From: CAZUNO01 sp964621445 [NCBI: Candidatus Hadarchaeota archaeon]
Lineage (GTDB): Archaea; CAYQAE01; CAYVLA01
Reading direction: 5' to 3'
Length of the DNA stretch: 64,000 nucleotides
Assembly: GCA_964621445.1 (NCBI GenBank)
Contig: CAZUNO010000001.1
Span: forward strand, 40,496 to 104,495
Notes under the pieces: model-generated
Told to the model about the DNA's origin: nothing
The model's input: the letters and a program-made list of their open reading frames with translations, nothing else
Databases searched by the model: none
Program-made: the position numbers and the translations under genes
Shown: piece after piece, positions 26,093 to 35,201 of the stretch
Numbering within the stretch: position 1 is the stretch's first letter
Layout: the number at the start of each line of letters is the position of its first letter

Positions 26093-26121
26093 CTATGTAT
26101 AAATAATTTCTCTATATATAG
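26093..26121. promoter_or_regulatory. Divergent promoter of the pst locus
   Basis: TCTATATATAG at 26110-26120 is a strong TATA box pointing toward pstS. TGTATAAATAATT at 26096-26108, read on the other strand, gives TTTATACA for the AbrB-PhoU gene starting at 26075. The two boxes are nearly adjacent, so binding of one regulator could affect both directions. The pstS ATG lies about 85 bp downstream, leaving a leader of roughly 55-60 nt with a GGAGGAAAAA ribosome binding site. Confidence 0.6.
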
Positions 26122-26203
26122 TATAGGGTGAAGATTATTGAGGAGCATGAGCAACCAGCGCCCCAACTCCATAAGGAGTTATGAATTAAATGAGGAGGAA
26201 AAA

Positions 26204-27022
26204 ATGAAACGACCAAGCGCTTTGGCACTAGGCGCAGTAACACTATTGATATCTTCGCTATTGCTCGGTTGTATCAGCGACTCGAGCTCAGGAACGATAG
26301 AGATTGCAGGATCAACGACGGTTCTTCCCATTGCTAGCAAATGCGCGGAGGAATACATGGATCAACATGATGATGCCGATATTCAGGTTAGTGGTGGCGG
26401 ATCCAGTGTAGGAATTCAATCAGCTGGTGAGGGCACCGCGGACATAGGCATGGCTTCCAGGCAGATCAAGGATTCTGAGATGGATGAGTATCCTGATCTT
26501 GTCGAGCACGTGGTTGCAAAGGATGGTATCGCGATTATCGTCCATACAAGCAACACGGTAGCTAAACTAACCCCAGCACAGGTGAAGTCGATCTACAAAG
26601 GCGAGGTCACCAACTGGAATGAAGTCGGTGGCCCCGATAAAGTGATCGTTGTGGTCGGTAGGGACACTGCCTCCGGTACCAGGGAGTTCTTCCATGAAGC
26701 CGTCTTGGACGAAGAGGACTTCGTTAGCGGCATGCTTGAGAAGGCTTCCAACGCGGGAGTACTGGAAACCGTGAAGGGTACTGAGGGCGCCATTGGCTTC
26801 GTTGGTCTTGGCTATGTCGATGAGACGATTAAGGCCTTGAAGATCAATGATGCGGTTCCGACCGTTGCCAATGTGATCAGCGGTGATTACCCGATTTCGA
26901 GATCGCTATACATGTACACCAAGGGCCAACCAACAGGACTGGCAAACGACTTCATCAACTTCATCCTGTCGTCTGAGGGCCAAGCAATAGTTGCAGAAGA
27001 GGGTTATGTCCCACTTCAATAA
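26204..27022 (+). CDS. pstS: Phosphate ABC transporter substrate-binding protein
   Basis: A 272-residue lipoprotein-type binding protein. ATG 26204 follows GAGGAGGAAAAA and gives a signal peptide MKRPSALALGAVTLLISSLLLGC with a lipobox cysteine; longer in-frame starts at 26138 would bury it. The mature domain starts EIAGSTTVLPIAS, the phosphate-loop signature, and has GGGSSVGIQS and the GRDTASGTREFF segment. It captures phosphate for the fused permease encoded next. A hairpin at 27036-27062 separates it from the permease gene. Confidence 0.93.
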   Translation: MKRPSALALGAVTLLISSLLLGCISDSSSGTIEIAGSTTVLPIASKCAEEYMDQHDDADIQVSGGGSSVGIQSAGEGTADIGMASRQIKDSEMDEYPDLVEHVVAKDGIAIIVHTSNTVAKLTPAQVKSIYKGEVTNWNEVGGPDKVIVVVGRDTASGTREFFHEAVLDEEDFVSGMLEKASNAGVLETVKGTEGAIGFVGLGYVDETIKALKINDAVPTVANVISGDYPISRSLYMYTKGQPTGLANDFINFILSSEGQAIVAEEGYVPLQ

Positions 27023-27035
27023 TTAACAAAACACC

Positions 27036-27062
27036 AGGGGGAGTATCTTTTTAATTCCCCCT
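27036..27062 (+). terminator. Hairpin between pstS and the permease gene
   Basis: AGGGGGA (27036-27042) pairs perfectly with TCCCCCT (27056-27062), a 7-bp stem with a 13-nt AT-rich loop, followed by CTTTCTTTTG. It lies 13 bases after the pstS stop. It could be a partial terminator or RNA-stabilising element that lets the binding protein be made in excess over the permease. Confidence 0.55.
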
Positions 27063-27103
27063 CTTTCTTTTGTAAATCATCTTTTGAATGAGGTGTAAAC
27101 GTT

Positions 27104-29014
27104 TTGAGGTTATGGGATCTCAAAGAGAAGGCAATCAAGTCAATTTTCTTCGTTTGCGCCATTTTTGCCACAATAACCGTCATATTCATCATTTCTTTTC
27201 TTTTCGCTGAGGCCTTTCCCGCCTTTAAGGAAATTGGGGTGGGCACGTTGGTCCTCGGCCCGGAATGGGTGCCCACTGGAGTTCCAAAACGTTTTGGGGG
27301 CCTGCCAATGGTGGTGGGTACACTGTTGGTCACCCTTGGTGCAGTAGCCTTTTGTGGTCCCCTTGGGGTGGCCTGCGCCCTATTTCTTTCCCAGGTAGCT
27401 CCGCCCAAAGCCCGGTCGATATTGAAGCCCGCAGTTGAATTATTGGCCGCAATACCTTCCGTGGTCTATGGGTTCTTCGGACTCACGGTCATGGCCAGGT
27501 GGCTAATGAATACCTTTGATCTTCCCACCGGGGAGACATGGCTAAACGGCTCGATCCTGCTAGGTATAATGGCACTGCCGACCGTGGTCAGCGTTTCGGA
27601 GGAGGCCTTGACAGCAGTTCCAAGGGAGTTCGAGGAGGCATCATTGGCCATGGGTGCCAACAAGTGGCAGACGATTCGGAGGGTTATCCTACCATCGGCG
27701 CTTTCCGGAATCACAGCAGCGATCGTTCTAGGGTTGGGGAGGGCAATAGGCGAAACCATGGCCGTAATGATGGCAACGGGCAATGCACCGATAATTCCTG
27801 ATCCGCTTTGGGACGTCTTTACACCGATTAGAACCATTACCGGTTGCCTGGGAACGGAGATGGGAGAGGTGCCCCTGGGGAGCCTCCATTACCATGCGCT
27901 TTTCTCCTTGGCAGTTATACTTTTCGTGGTTGTCATTGCCATCAATTTCGCTGCTATCTGGGTTCTCGGATACATAAGGAAAAAACAGTTTGGAGAAGGA
28001 AAGGGATCTTGGCTTAGCATTCCGATACCTCAGGAGGTCAAACTAGCATTTAGGAAGGGCCTAATTCTAACCATTTCTGCTGCAATTCTGTCCATTATCT
28101 ATCTCTCATTGGGATTGGTAGCGGTCCTCTGCATCATAGGTGCTTATTTAGCCTATAGGTATATTGCACCAAGATTAGGCCCCGATCGCTCACAGAGTTT
28201 GGCGGTGAGCATACTGTGGACCAGCGGGATCGTCACCCTAGTGATTCTTGGCATTCTAGTAGGTTTTATTTTCGTAAAGGGAGCGCCGGCAATAACTTGG
28301 GATTTCCTGACCAAGGCTCCTAGGGACTCCGGGCGGGCCGGAGGAATATTCCCAGCAATTCTAGGTACCATCTACCTAGTCGTAGGTGCTATAGCGTTTA
28401 GTCTCCCCATAGGAATGGGGGCGGCGATATACCTTTCCGAGTACGCCAGGGAGGGTAGAATCACTCGCCTAATCCGAATGGGTGTCGATGCCCTAAACGG
28501 CACCCCATCGGTGGTTTTCGGACTCTTTGGAATGGCATTTTTCGTTCTATATCTTCAATTTGGAAGGAGCATGATCGCGGGCCAGCTGACCTTGGGTCTC
28601 ATGGTATTGCCGGTAATAGTAAGAACCACCGAGGAGAGCCTAAAGTTCGTCCCCATGTCGCTCAGGGAAGGGAGCCTGGCCTTAGGAGCTACCAAGTGGC
28701 AAACCGTTAGAAGAGTAGTCCTCCCACCTTCCCTTCCGGGAATTATTACCGGGGCTATACTGGCCATAGGAAGGGTTGCGGGGGAGACCGCACCAATAAT
28801 CTTTACCTGCGCCGTTTTCATCACCAGGTTCCTGCCCGATAGCCTCTTCGATTCGGTTATGGCTTTGACCTATCACCTTTACACGCTGGCGGTGGGAGTA
28901 CCACGCTCGACCCAGAATGCTTATGGGACAGCGGTGGTGCTGCTAACTCTGGTTTTACTAATTGATTTGGGTGCAATAATCATCAGAAATAGATACTATA
29001 GGGAGAAGTTGTGA
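27104..29014 (+). CDS. Fused phosphate permease PstC-PstA
   Basis: A 636-residue protein joining both permease subunits of the Pst importer. Residues 1-295 are PstC-like, with about six helices and the ATPase-contact EAA loop [21 protein letters not shown]. After a basic linker and extra helices (about 300-370), residues 390-636 are PstA-like with its own loop [20 protein letters not shown]. The TTG start is preceded by GAGGTG at 27090-27095. The frame is continuous with no internal start signal. The two EAA loops match the two PstB subunits of the ABC dimer. Such fusions occur but are less common than separate genes. Confidence 0.9.
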   Translation: MRLWDLKEKAIKSIFFVCAIFATITVIFIISFLFAEAFPAFKEIGVGTLVLGPEWVPTGVPKRFGGLPMVVGTLLVTLGAVAFCGPLGVACALFLSQVAPPKARSILKPAVELLAAIPSVVYGFFGLTVMARWLMNTFDLPTGETWLNGSILLGIMALPTVVSVSEEALTAVPREFEEASLAMGANKWQTIRRVILPSALSGITAAIVLGLGRAIGETMAVMMATGNAPIIPDPLWDVFTPIRTITGCLGTEMGEVPLGSLHYHALFSLAVILFVVVIAINFAAIWVLGYIRKKQFGEGKGSWLSIPIPQEVKLAFRKGLILTISAAILSIIYLSLGLVAVLCIIGAYLAYRYIAPRLGPDRSQSLAVSILWTSGIVTLVILGILVGFIFVKGAPAITWDFLTKAPRDSGRAGGIFPAILGTIYLVVGAIAFSLPIGMGAAIYLSEYAREGRITRLIRMGVDALNGTPSVVFGLFGMAFFVLYLQFGRSMIAGQLTLGLMVLPVIVRTTEESLKFVPMSLREGSLALGATKWQTVRRVVLPPSLPGIITGAILAIGRVAGETAPIIFTCAVFITRFLPDSLFDSVMALTYHLYTLAVGVPRSTQNAYGTAVVLLTLVLLIDLGAIIIRNRYYREKL

Positions 29015-29018
29015 TAAC

Positions 29019-29780
29019 ATGATGGGTAGTACAAAGATAAGGGTCCAAGGACTAAACGTATGGTATGTGGATAACCACGCTATCATCGATGTCGACATGG
29101 AGATACCGGCCAACAAGGTAACGGCGCTAATTGGGCCATCAGGATGCGGGAAGTCGACCTTCATAAGATGCCTGAACAGGATGAACGACGTTATTGAAGA
29201 GGCTAGGGTAGAGGGTAAGGTGTTTATGGATGGCCAGGACATCTACCAGAAAGACACTGACGTGGTTGGACTGCGGAAACGCGTGGGCATGGTTTTCCAA
29301 AAACCCAATCCATTTCCAAAATCCATATATGAAAACGTGGCCTACGGGCCACAGGTCCACGGGGAACGTGACCGCTCGAAGCTGGACGAGATCGTGGAAT
29401 CAAGCCTAAAGGCTGCTGCACTATGGGAAGAGGTTAGAGACAGGCTTGAGGATAGTGCCATGGGACTTTCCGGTGGTCAGCAGCAGAGGCTTTGCATCGC
29501 CAGGTGTCTTGCCGTTAATCCGGAAGTTGTACTCATGGATGAGCCCTGCAGTGCACTTGACCCCATTGCCACGGGGCGAATAGAGGATTTGATAGATAAA
29601 CTGAAGCATGATTACACCGTGGTTATAGTAACCCACAATATGCAACAGGCGGCGCGTGTTTCCGATTTAACGGGTTACTTTTATCTTGGCAAGATGATGG
29701 AATTCGGGGAGACTAAGCAGATATTCGAGAACCCGCGCGAGAAAAGCACGGAGAATTACATTACTGGGAGGTTCGGTTAA
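29019..29780 (+). CDS. pstB: Phosphate ABC transporter ATP-binding protein
   Basis: A 253-residue ABC ATPase. It has Walker [10 protein letters not shown], the Pst-typical RCLNRMND segment, a Q-loop in [20 protein letters not shown], the signature LSGGQQQR, Walker B VVLMDEP and the H-loop VTHNMQQA. The [14 protein letters not shown] run is diagnostic for PstB rather than other importers. It begins four bases after the permease stop and its own stop overlaps phoU by one base (TAATG), so the system is translated as a unit. Confidence 0.94.
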   Translation: MMGSTKIRVQGLNVWYVDNHAIIDVDMEIPANKVTALIGPSGCGKSTFIRCLNRMNDVIEEARVEGKVFMDGQDIYQKDTDVVGLRKRVGMVFQKPNPFPKSIYENVAYGPQVHGERDRSKLDEIVESSLKAAALWEEVRDRLEDSAMGLSGGQQQRLCIARCLAVNPEVVLMDEPCSALDPIATGRIEDLIDKLKHDYTVVIVTHNMQQAARVSDLTGYFYLGKMMEFGETKQIFENPREKSTENYITGRFG

Positions 29781-30490
29781 TGCGAGAAAAATTCCGGAAA
29801 CAGCTGAGAGAGATAGAGGAGGATTGGCACGAGGTAGCATTGGAGGTTCTGGATAACTGCGTGACAGCCAGTAAAAGCCTTGAGGATCCCATTGAAGAGG
29901 AAATTACCAGGATGATGGAAAGGGACCTGGAAATACTGGAGAAGACCCGGAGCGTTCAGAGACGGTGTCTTGATCTGCTCGCACTTCAACAGCCGATGGC
30001 GGTAGACCTGAGGCAAATAGGAGGGTTTCTAAGAAGTGCTGATGATATCGAACGCATAAACAGGTCATGCATCCACATCGCAGAGGTAGCTAGGGCAAGT
30101 TTATACGATAAATCCATACCCGAATTTTGCAAAATACTGGAACTCTCGAAAAAGGTCACCGCCCAGCTTAGAAACGCCATAGAAGCCTTCAACTCAAGGG
30201 ATGTTGATGAAGCCGAAAAGGTCATGGAGAGGGACGCAGAGATCGATGAAATACATTCTGATGTGTTTGGTTCCCTGCTGGAGAGGGTCAAGAGGGACGA
30301 GGCAAGAGCGTCCCTGTTGATGTTCGTTTCTCGTTGGTTGGAGAGGATAGGAGACCGGTCTGCGGGCCTGGCCTCAAAAGCCATATACATCGTTGAGGGG
30401 AAGGATGTTGAGCTTGAGACTGAGATTGGGGAGTTCAATGTCTTCCCGGCGAGCAAAGAGGTAACGGGTGAAGGAAAGAAGAAGGATTGA
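29780..30490 (+). CDS. phoU: PhoU phosphate signalling protein
   Basis: A 236-residue protein with two PhoU three-helix bundles. The family motifs are MAVDLRQIGGFLRSADDIERINR in the first repeat and MFVSRWLERIGDRSAGLA in the second. PhoU restrains Pst uptake and communicates transporter state. Here it sits in the classical last position of the operon, while a second PhoU-type protein with a DNA-binding domain lies on the other side. The C-terminus has a short lysine-rich tail. It converges with the arsenate reductase gene, 18 bp away. Confidence 0.9.
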   Translation: MREKFRKQLREIEEDWHEVALEVLDNCVTASKSLEDPIEEEITRMMERDLEILEKTRSVQRRCLDLLALQQPMAVDLRQIGGFLRSADDIERINRSCIHIAEVARASLYDKSIPEFCKILELSKKVTAQLRNAIEAFNSRDVDEAEKVMERDAEIDEIHSDVFGSLLERVKRDEARASLLMFVSRWLERIGDRSAGLASKAIYIVEGKDVELETEIGEFNVFPASKEVTGEGKKKD

Positions 30491-30508
30491 ATCTCCAATA
30501 ACTAGGTT

Positions 30509-30919
30509 CTAGGATCCAAATCTTCTGTCTATCCAATCTATTATCTCATCTCGAACCTGCCTGAACACATCCATGCCGACATCTTCTTCCTTTTCCCGTA
30601 CCGGGTCCCTGAATCCGCGGTGTTCCATTTCCCTGGCACCTCCGAAGAAGGGGCAGGCCTCCCTGGCCTGGTCACAGACCGTAATGGCCAGATCGATTTC
30701 ACGATCCAGGTATTTGTTAATTCCCTTGCTTTCCTGATTGGAAATATCAATACCTATTTCCGACATCGCCTCGATGGCATAGGGATGAATTCTTGTCGGC
30801 TCCATTCCCGCGCTGTATGCGCGGTATACTTGGCCATATCTGGAGTTCACATATCCCTGGGCCATCTGGGACCGAGCCGAGTTGTTTTGACAGATGAATA
30901 GTACCTTCTTCTTTGCCAA
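30509..30919 (-). CDS. Arsenate reductase (thioredoxin-coupled, LMW-PTPase fold)
   Basis: A 136-residue protein of the low-molecular-weight phosphatase fold. The P-loop FICQNNSARSQMAQGYV supplies the nucleophilic Cys and Arg. A second and third cysteine in VCDQAREACPFF match the relay cysteines of thioredoxin-linked ArsC enzymes, and RDPVREKEEDVG has the general-acid Asp-Pro. It reduces arsenate, a phosphate analogue that enters through Pst, so its place next to the pst operon makes sense. The neighbouring thioredoxin-reductase-like protein could supply electrons. No arsenite exporter is seen. Confidence 0.85.
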   Translation of the reverse strand: MAKKKVLFICQNNSARSQMAQGYVNSRYGQVYRAYSAGMEPTRIHPYAIEAMSEIGIDISNQESKGINKYLDREIDLAITVCDQAREACPFFGGAREMEHRGFRDPVREKEEDVGMDVFRQVRDEIIDWIDRRFGS

Positions 30920-30943
30920 TTTTTGCCCACTTCCAATAGGCCT

Positions 30944-31840
30944 TCAATCTTTGTGTTCCCTGACATATTCAACGGCCGAAAGACCGGCAACACAGCCCTC
31001 GCCGATGGCCTTACAGACCTGGAATGGCGGGCCGGTTATATCTCCACATGCGAATACCCCTTCAAGTTCAGTCTTCTGTTCACGGTCCACTTCTAGAAAG
31101 CCTTCCTCATTGGGCATAAGCCCGAGAGGCATGGCCAGTTCCATAATTCCCCTGGACCCTATCTCAATGAATACGCCATCGATCTCTATCGAGCTTGAAT
31201 CCTCGAATTGTAGGGTTTCAACGGTGTTTTCCCCAGCTACCTTTGATGGGTTCCTGTTTAATATCTTGATTCCCTTCTCCTGCAGATCGCTTCTGTCCCC
31301 GTCCGACATTTCATGCTTGGGATCTATCAGGTATACTTGAGACGCGAAGCCCACGAGGCTCTGGGCTGCAACAAAAGCAGCGCTTTCGCCCCCTACAATG
31401 GCCACTCGCTTGTCTCTGTATAGTGGGCCATCACAATCCGCACAGTAACTTATGCCCTTTCCTACGAAATCTCTCTCGCCATCGATATCCGACTTGTTTC
31501 TGGTTATGCCCGTGGAGAGGATGAGGCCGTCGGCCTTTATGGCCTTTCCGGTTTCGAGTTCACATTCGAAAACTCCGTTCTGCGTTATTCTCACTGCATC
31601 TGATTCAACGAACTCGACACCGAATCTCTTTGCCTGTTTCTTACCCTTTTTAAGCATCTCCTTGCCACTGACCTCCCCTAAGATGCAGAAGAGGTTCTCG
31701 ATCCATGCCCACCCGAGCTTACTCTTAGCGCTTTTTCCCAGAACTATAACGCTGGTGTTCCTCCTTGCAGCATGAATGGCGGCCTGCAATCCGGCCGGAC
31801 CAGCTCCTATGATTAGAATATCACAGCGTTTAGGATTCAT
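30944..31840 (-). CDS. Thioredoxin reductase-like flavoprotein
   Basis: A 298-residue FAD/NAD(P)H oxidoreductase. The FAD site is IIGAGPAGLQAAIHA, the redox pair is in SYCADCDGP (C-x-x-C), and the pyridine-nucleotide site reads VAIVGGESAAFVAAQ. The C-terminal FAD motif is GVFACGDITGPPFQV. Size and motif order match thioredoxin reductases. No thioredoxin is adjacent, so its partner protein is unknown. It lies just upstream of ArsC on the same strand with 24 bases between, so the two probably form a detoxification pair. Confidence 0.85.
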   Translation of the reverse strand: MNPKRCDILIIGAGPAGLQAAIHAARRNTSVIVLGKSAKSKLGWAWIENLFCILGEVSGKEMLKKGKKQAKRFGVEFVESDAVRITQNGVFECELETGKAIKADGLILSTGITRNKSDIDGERDFVGKGISYCADCDGPLYRDKRVAIVGGESAAFVAAQSLVGFASQVYLIDPKHEMSDGDRSDLQEKGIKILNRNPSKVAGENTVETLQFEDSSSIEIDGVFIEIGSRGIMELAMPLGLMPNEEGFLEVDREQKTELEGVFACGDITGPPFQVCKAIGEGCVAGLSAVEYVREHKD

Positions 31841-31915
31841 CAGCGTATACCATAATCCCAGGGGATAAAAATCATGACTGATTGTGGTATCTAAAACCCG
31901 TATTTGTCAAGCTGA

Positions 31916-33280
31916 TCAGCGTTTTCCACAATCCGGCTCCTTCAATACATATTCGGGTATATGACCCTTCGCATCATCAATCAGGAATTGGTAGAGCTTC
32001 TGGGTTTTTTCTGGATTATCCATGGCTCGATTATCCATTTGAGCCGGGTCGGACCTCAAATCATAGAGCCTTCTTTCGGAGCCGTCCATCTTGCATAGAA
32101 GAACCCATTCCCCATCCGTCACCCACGCATACCGGTTGTAGGCCGATGTTAAATGATCTCTCTGCTTGTGAGGGTTATCTTGGATCGCTGGTTGCAGGTC
32201 GACCCCGTCAAGGCCCTTGCTTTCCTTCAAACCGAGGTAGGATAGTATGGTTTTGGTTGCATCCAGGTTATAGACCATCTCCGATACCCGGCTACCGGGT
32301 TCGGTTATTCCCGGTATATGGATGATCAGTGGTATTTCCATGAGTTCTGGATACATTGCCCTGTCGACCTTACCCGTCGGCCCATGCTCGCCCATCTGCT
32401 GCCCGTGATCGGATAGGAGGAGGATCATGGTCTCGTCCCAAAGTCCATTATCATATATGGTCCGCATGAATTTCCCAAACCAATGGTCTACCAAGCTAAC
32501 CTCGGAGGCATATAGGGTCTTCATGTTATTCAATTCCTCAGGTGTAAGGTAGGTGTCCCAATCCTTGTATAATGGCATTATCAGTTTCTTTCCATGGTAA
32601 TGGGGATCGTACATATCCACGTAGCTACCCGGAGGGTCCCAGGGCTCGTGGGGATCGAAGCAGTCGACGAGCAGGAAGAGGTCCTCTTCGCTGTCCATGT
32701 TCTGCTCCATCCAACGTGAAGCGCTGGAAAAGACCCTGGCCGGAAAATAATCATTCTCAGCACTTCGATCCCCCACATTGGAAAGGTACCTTCTCAATAC
32801 ATTATCATTACCTTTTCCTGATGAGAATCTGTATGCATCGGCCTCGTTGGAGGGGTGGGAGTTGAATGCATCAAATTCCTGCCCCCTAATCCATCGCCAC
32901 TCGTCAAAGCCTCGGTGGAAATTCATGGAGGGTTTGAATTGATGATACGTATCGGTTATGAAACCCGTGCGAAAACCATTTTTTCGGAGAATTTCAGAAA
33001 GGGTTTCCTGCTTTTCCGGTATGGGTTGCCAACCGAGGATATGTATGTAGTCTCCCTTCACCGGGCTGTAATCCCGGAATGGGAAGGTTCTTATCCCGGT
33101 ATGAAGGGCCCTGCGAACGGAAATGGTTGGCAGGGATTCGGGATACGCGGACTCGAATGTGCAGCTCTTTTCGGAGAAACGATCGAAGTTTGAAGTTCTG
33201 ATCCAGCGGTTTCCGTAACAACCAAGATGGTCCTTACGTAGACTATCTATGATTATCAGAAAGATGTTCATTGCCTTCAC
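31916..33280 (-). CDS. Sulfatase-fold hydrolase with a non-canonical Thr at the nucleophile position
   Basis: A 454-residue alkaline-phosphatase-superfamily protein without a signal peptide. The metal ligands are visible: IDSLRKDHLGCYG at the N-terminus and LLLSDHGQQMGEHG near residue 290. The segment aligned to the sulfatase C/S-x-P-S-R box reads PTISVRRALHTG, so Thr replaces the formylglycine precursor Cys or Ser. Superfamily phosphodiesterases and phosphonate hydrolases can use Thr as nucleophile, so a phosphodiesterase or unusual sulfatase is possible. The C-terminal RRLYDLRSDPAQMDN is typical of sulfatases. It is cytoplasmic by sequence. Confidence 0.75.
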   Translation of the reverse strand: MKAMNIFLIIIDSLRKDHLGCYGNRWIRTSNFDRFSEKSCTFESAYPESLPTISVRRALHTGIRTFPFRDYSPVKGDYIHILGWQPIPEKQETLSEILRKNGFRTGFITDTYHQFKPSMNFHRGFDEWRWIRGQEFDAFNSHPSNEADAYRFSSGKGNDNVLRRYLSNVGDRSAENDYFPARVFSSASRWMEQNMDSEEDLFLLVDCFDPHEPWDPPGSYVDMYDPHYHGKKLIMPLYKDWDTYLTPEELNNMKTLYASEVSLVDHWFGKFMRTIYDNGLWDETMILLLSDHGQQMGEHGPTGKVDRAMYPELMEIPLIIHIPGITEPGSRVSEMVYNLDATKTILSYLGLKESKGLDGVDLQPAIQDNPHKQRDHLTSAYNRYAWVTDGEWVLLCKMDGSERRLYDLRSDPAQMDNRAMDNPEKTQKLYQFLIDDAKGHIPEYVLKEPDCGKR

Positions 33281-33338
33281 CGTTACGGGTTTAGTAGGAT
33301 AATATAAGAGCTTTCATATCAATAAACCACTTTACACA

Positions 33339-34178
33339 ATGAAGCCAGTTTCAAGCCCGGATATAGTCGAGGGCCAGGAGATATCGCAGGCAACCCTGAA
33401 GCTGATGAATCTTCTGGGACAAGTGGATGGAGAGGGCCGACTAAGACCCGATGGCAGGGACAAGATCGCCCAGGTTCTAGCCTTTTTGCCATTAATGGAG
33501 AAGGTAATTTCCCGATCTAGCAGAAAAAAACCGATCAGAGTTCTGGAATGCGCCTGTGGCAAGGGCCACCTAGGATTGATACTCAACCAGATTCTATCGG
33601 AAAGGGTGGAGAGGAATATTCAATTTATTGGCGTCGATTCCTGGAAGAGGTTGGTTGATAAGTGCAGGGATATAGCCGAGAATATGGGATACCATAATGT
33701 TGAGTACCATCACTCTGATATAGCCGACTATATCGACGAAAGGGAGGTAATCGTTCTTCTATCGCTTCATGCATGTGACACGGCGACCGATGAGGCGTTA
33801 GTTAAGGGTATAGAATTGGGTTGCCGGTATATATTCCTGGTGCCCTGTTGTCAGAGTGAGATCCTAAAGGACCTCCGTCAAACGGATAATCCGACGCTGC
33901 TTCCCATGACAGGAAATTACACACACAGGAAGATACTGGGTTCCCTTCTTACTGACTCCCTTAGAAGGTTGGTGCTCGAGTCGTTTGGTTACAAGACCGA
34001 TGTTTTCGAGTACGTATCCGTGAGAAGAACGGAGAAGAACGTCATGATTAGGGGAACTTCTGGCGCACATCCTAGCGAGAATTCCTGGTCCTTGTATCGG
34101 AGAACCTTGAAGGATCTTGATTTGGATATAGAGCTGGACCGGATGCTTAGGGAGGAAGGTCTCCAGCCATCATTTTAG
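33339..34178 (+). CDS. SAM-dependent methyltransferase (Methyltransf_32-like)
   Basis: A 279-residue Rossmann methyltransferase. Motif I is VLECACGKGHLGLIL, a later acidic motif is FIGVDSW, and the conserved LSLHACDTATDEAL followed by FLVPCCQSE is typical of the Methyltransf_32 group. The LHACD...PCCQ pair suggests an RNA or small-molecule methyltransferase of unknown substrate. A TATA-like ATAATATAAG near 33298-33307 precedes the ATG by about 35 bp. The stop codon overlaps the stop of the decayed PAS gene on the opposite strand. Confidence 0.8.
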   Translation: MKPVSSPDIVEGQEISQATLKLMNLLGQVDGEGRLRPDGRDKIAQVLAFLPLMEKVISRSSRKKPIRVLECACGKGHLGLILNQILSERVERNIQFIGVDSWKRLVDKCRDIAENMGYHNVEYHHSDIADYIDEREVIVLLSLHACDTATDEALVKGIELGCRYIFLVPCCQSEILKDLRQTDNPTLLPMTGNYTHRKILGSLLTDSLRRLVLESFGYKTDVFEYVSVRRTEKNVMIRGTSGAHPSENSWSLYRRTLKDLDLDIELDRMLREEGLQPSF

Positions 34179-34607
34179 TCGGATTCGCTTAGCAGACGCT
34201 TCTCACATTCAAGTTTCAAATCCTGGTTATATCCTGGGTTACCTCGATGCAGCCCTTGTACTTGCCTCCTGGTCGAGGACTGGAAAATACCTTATGTAGA
34301 TTTATCTGCCCTTCATATCTATCCAGAACTCTGCCTTCTCCAAGGAACCGGCCTTGAATCCCTGGAGGATCTCTTCCACCCGCCCCAGGCTTTTCTTAGG
34401 ATGGCAATTCTGGACCTTTCTTCAAATAATTCCCTTCGGGAGAGGAAATATCCGATCCCCGTTCTTGTTGAAGTACTATACCCGGTCCTCCGTGTCGACG
34501 AATGACAACCCGATGGGTAATAATTCCATTATTTCCTCAAGATCTTTGGCTTCTAGATTTCCCGCCAAACAATTCCTCCCAGCAAGTAGATTGGCTTCAC
34601 TCTCCAT
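34175..34607 (-). pseudogene. Decayed PAS-domain gene (DUF438-type C-terminus)
   Basis: Reading the minus strand in pieces gives a clear PAS domain like that at the end of DUF438/hemerythrin-PAS proteins: LEEIMELLPIGLSFVDTEDRV, stop, YFNKNGDRIFPLPKGII, stop, RKVQNCHPKKSLGRVEEIL, FKAGSLEKAEFWIDMKGR, stop, IYIRYFPVLDQE. A one-base loss near 34266-34273 then restores GKYKGCIEVTQDITRI in another frame, and a second shift gives LECEKRLLSES. In-frame stops lie at 34477-34479, 34422-34424 and 34302-34304. A possible original ATG is at 34605-34607. The original stop is still present. It follows superoxide reductase on the same strand, so it may once have been a redox sensor partner. Confidence 0.8.
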
Positions 34608-34660
34608 CCGGTAATCGGCAAAGCCCGAGATTACGACGATATTACCTAGATCGGTTCAAT

Positions 34661-35062
34661 TCATTCAGCTTCGATTTCCTTGGCGGACTGCCACAGACCG
34701 TGAATGTTGCAGTAGGACATCGCATGGAGGGTCCCTGATTCACTCGTCTTCATAGATGCAGTTGCCTGGTGATGGGTGTACACGGGCCCCTCGTTGGCCC
34801 CCTTCACCGATTCACCATGGGCCTTGAATTCAAAGGTACCTACATGATGGGTGAACTTTCCCTGTTCTGGATGGAAGTAAAGGGATATCCAGGAAATGTG
34901 GTGTTCGGTGGTGTTTGGGTGAGCTATTTCCTTTCCTATGGTCACCTTGACATCAAATATATCGTCCGCCTTTACCTTTTCAGGGCACTCTATCACCGGT
35001 ACATGCTTTTCGGTCTTCCAGTCCGCCTCTTGGACACGTTCGGTAAGATTCTTGGTAGCCAT
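34661..35062 (-). CDS. Superoxide reductase (neelaredoxin/desulfoferrodoxin C-terminal type)
   Basis: A 133-residue SOR-type protein lacking the desulforedoxin domain. Iron ligand motifs are EKHVPVIE, TTEHHISWISLYF and the C-terminal CNIHGLW, giving the expected four His and one Cys. The conserved Glu-Lys pair near residue 18 is present. It reduces superoxide to peroxide without producing oxygen, as in strict anaerobes. It starts about 60 bp from a divergent membrane protein gene and is followed by the PAS pseudogene. Confidence 0.9.
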   Translation of the reverse strand: MATKNLTERVQEADWKTEKHVPVIECPEKVKADDIFDVKVTIGKEIAHPNTTEHHISWISLYFHPEQGKFTHHVGTFEFKAHGESVKGANEGPVYTHHQATASMKTSESGTLHAMSYCNIHGLWQSAKEIEAE

Positions 35063-35201
35063 CTTTACAACCTCTACCCCGGGATGAGGGTTATCCCCTT
35101 ATTAGGTTTGCTGTGTATCAATGGGACTGCCCGGATCGGTCATTCAAGGGATAGGCGGGGTTAGAAAACATAAAAGAAAGCCTTTTCAAAATTCAGGGAG
35201 T

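Noticed and set aside
34354-34738. Plus-strand frames in the gap between the methyltransferase and superoxide reductase genes
   Set aside because: The minus strand encodes a recognisable broken PAS domain, so these are shadows of a pseudogene.
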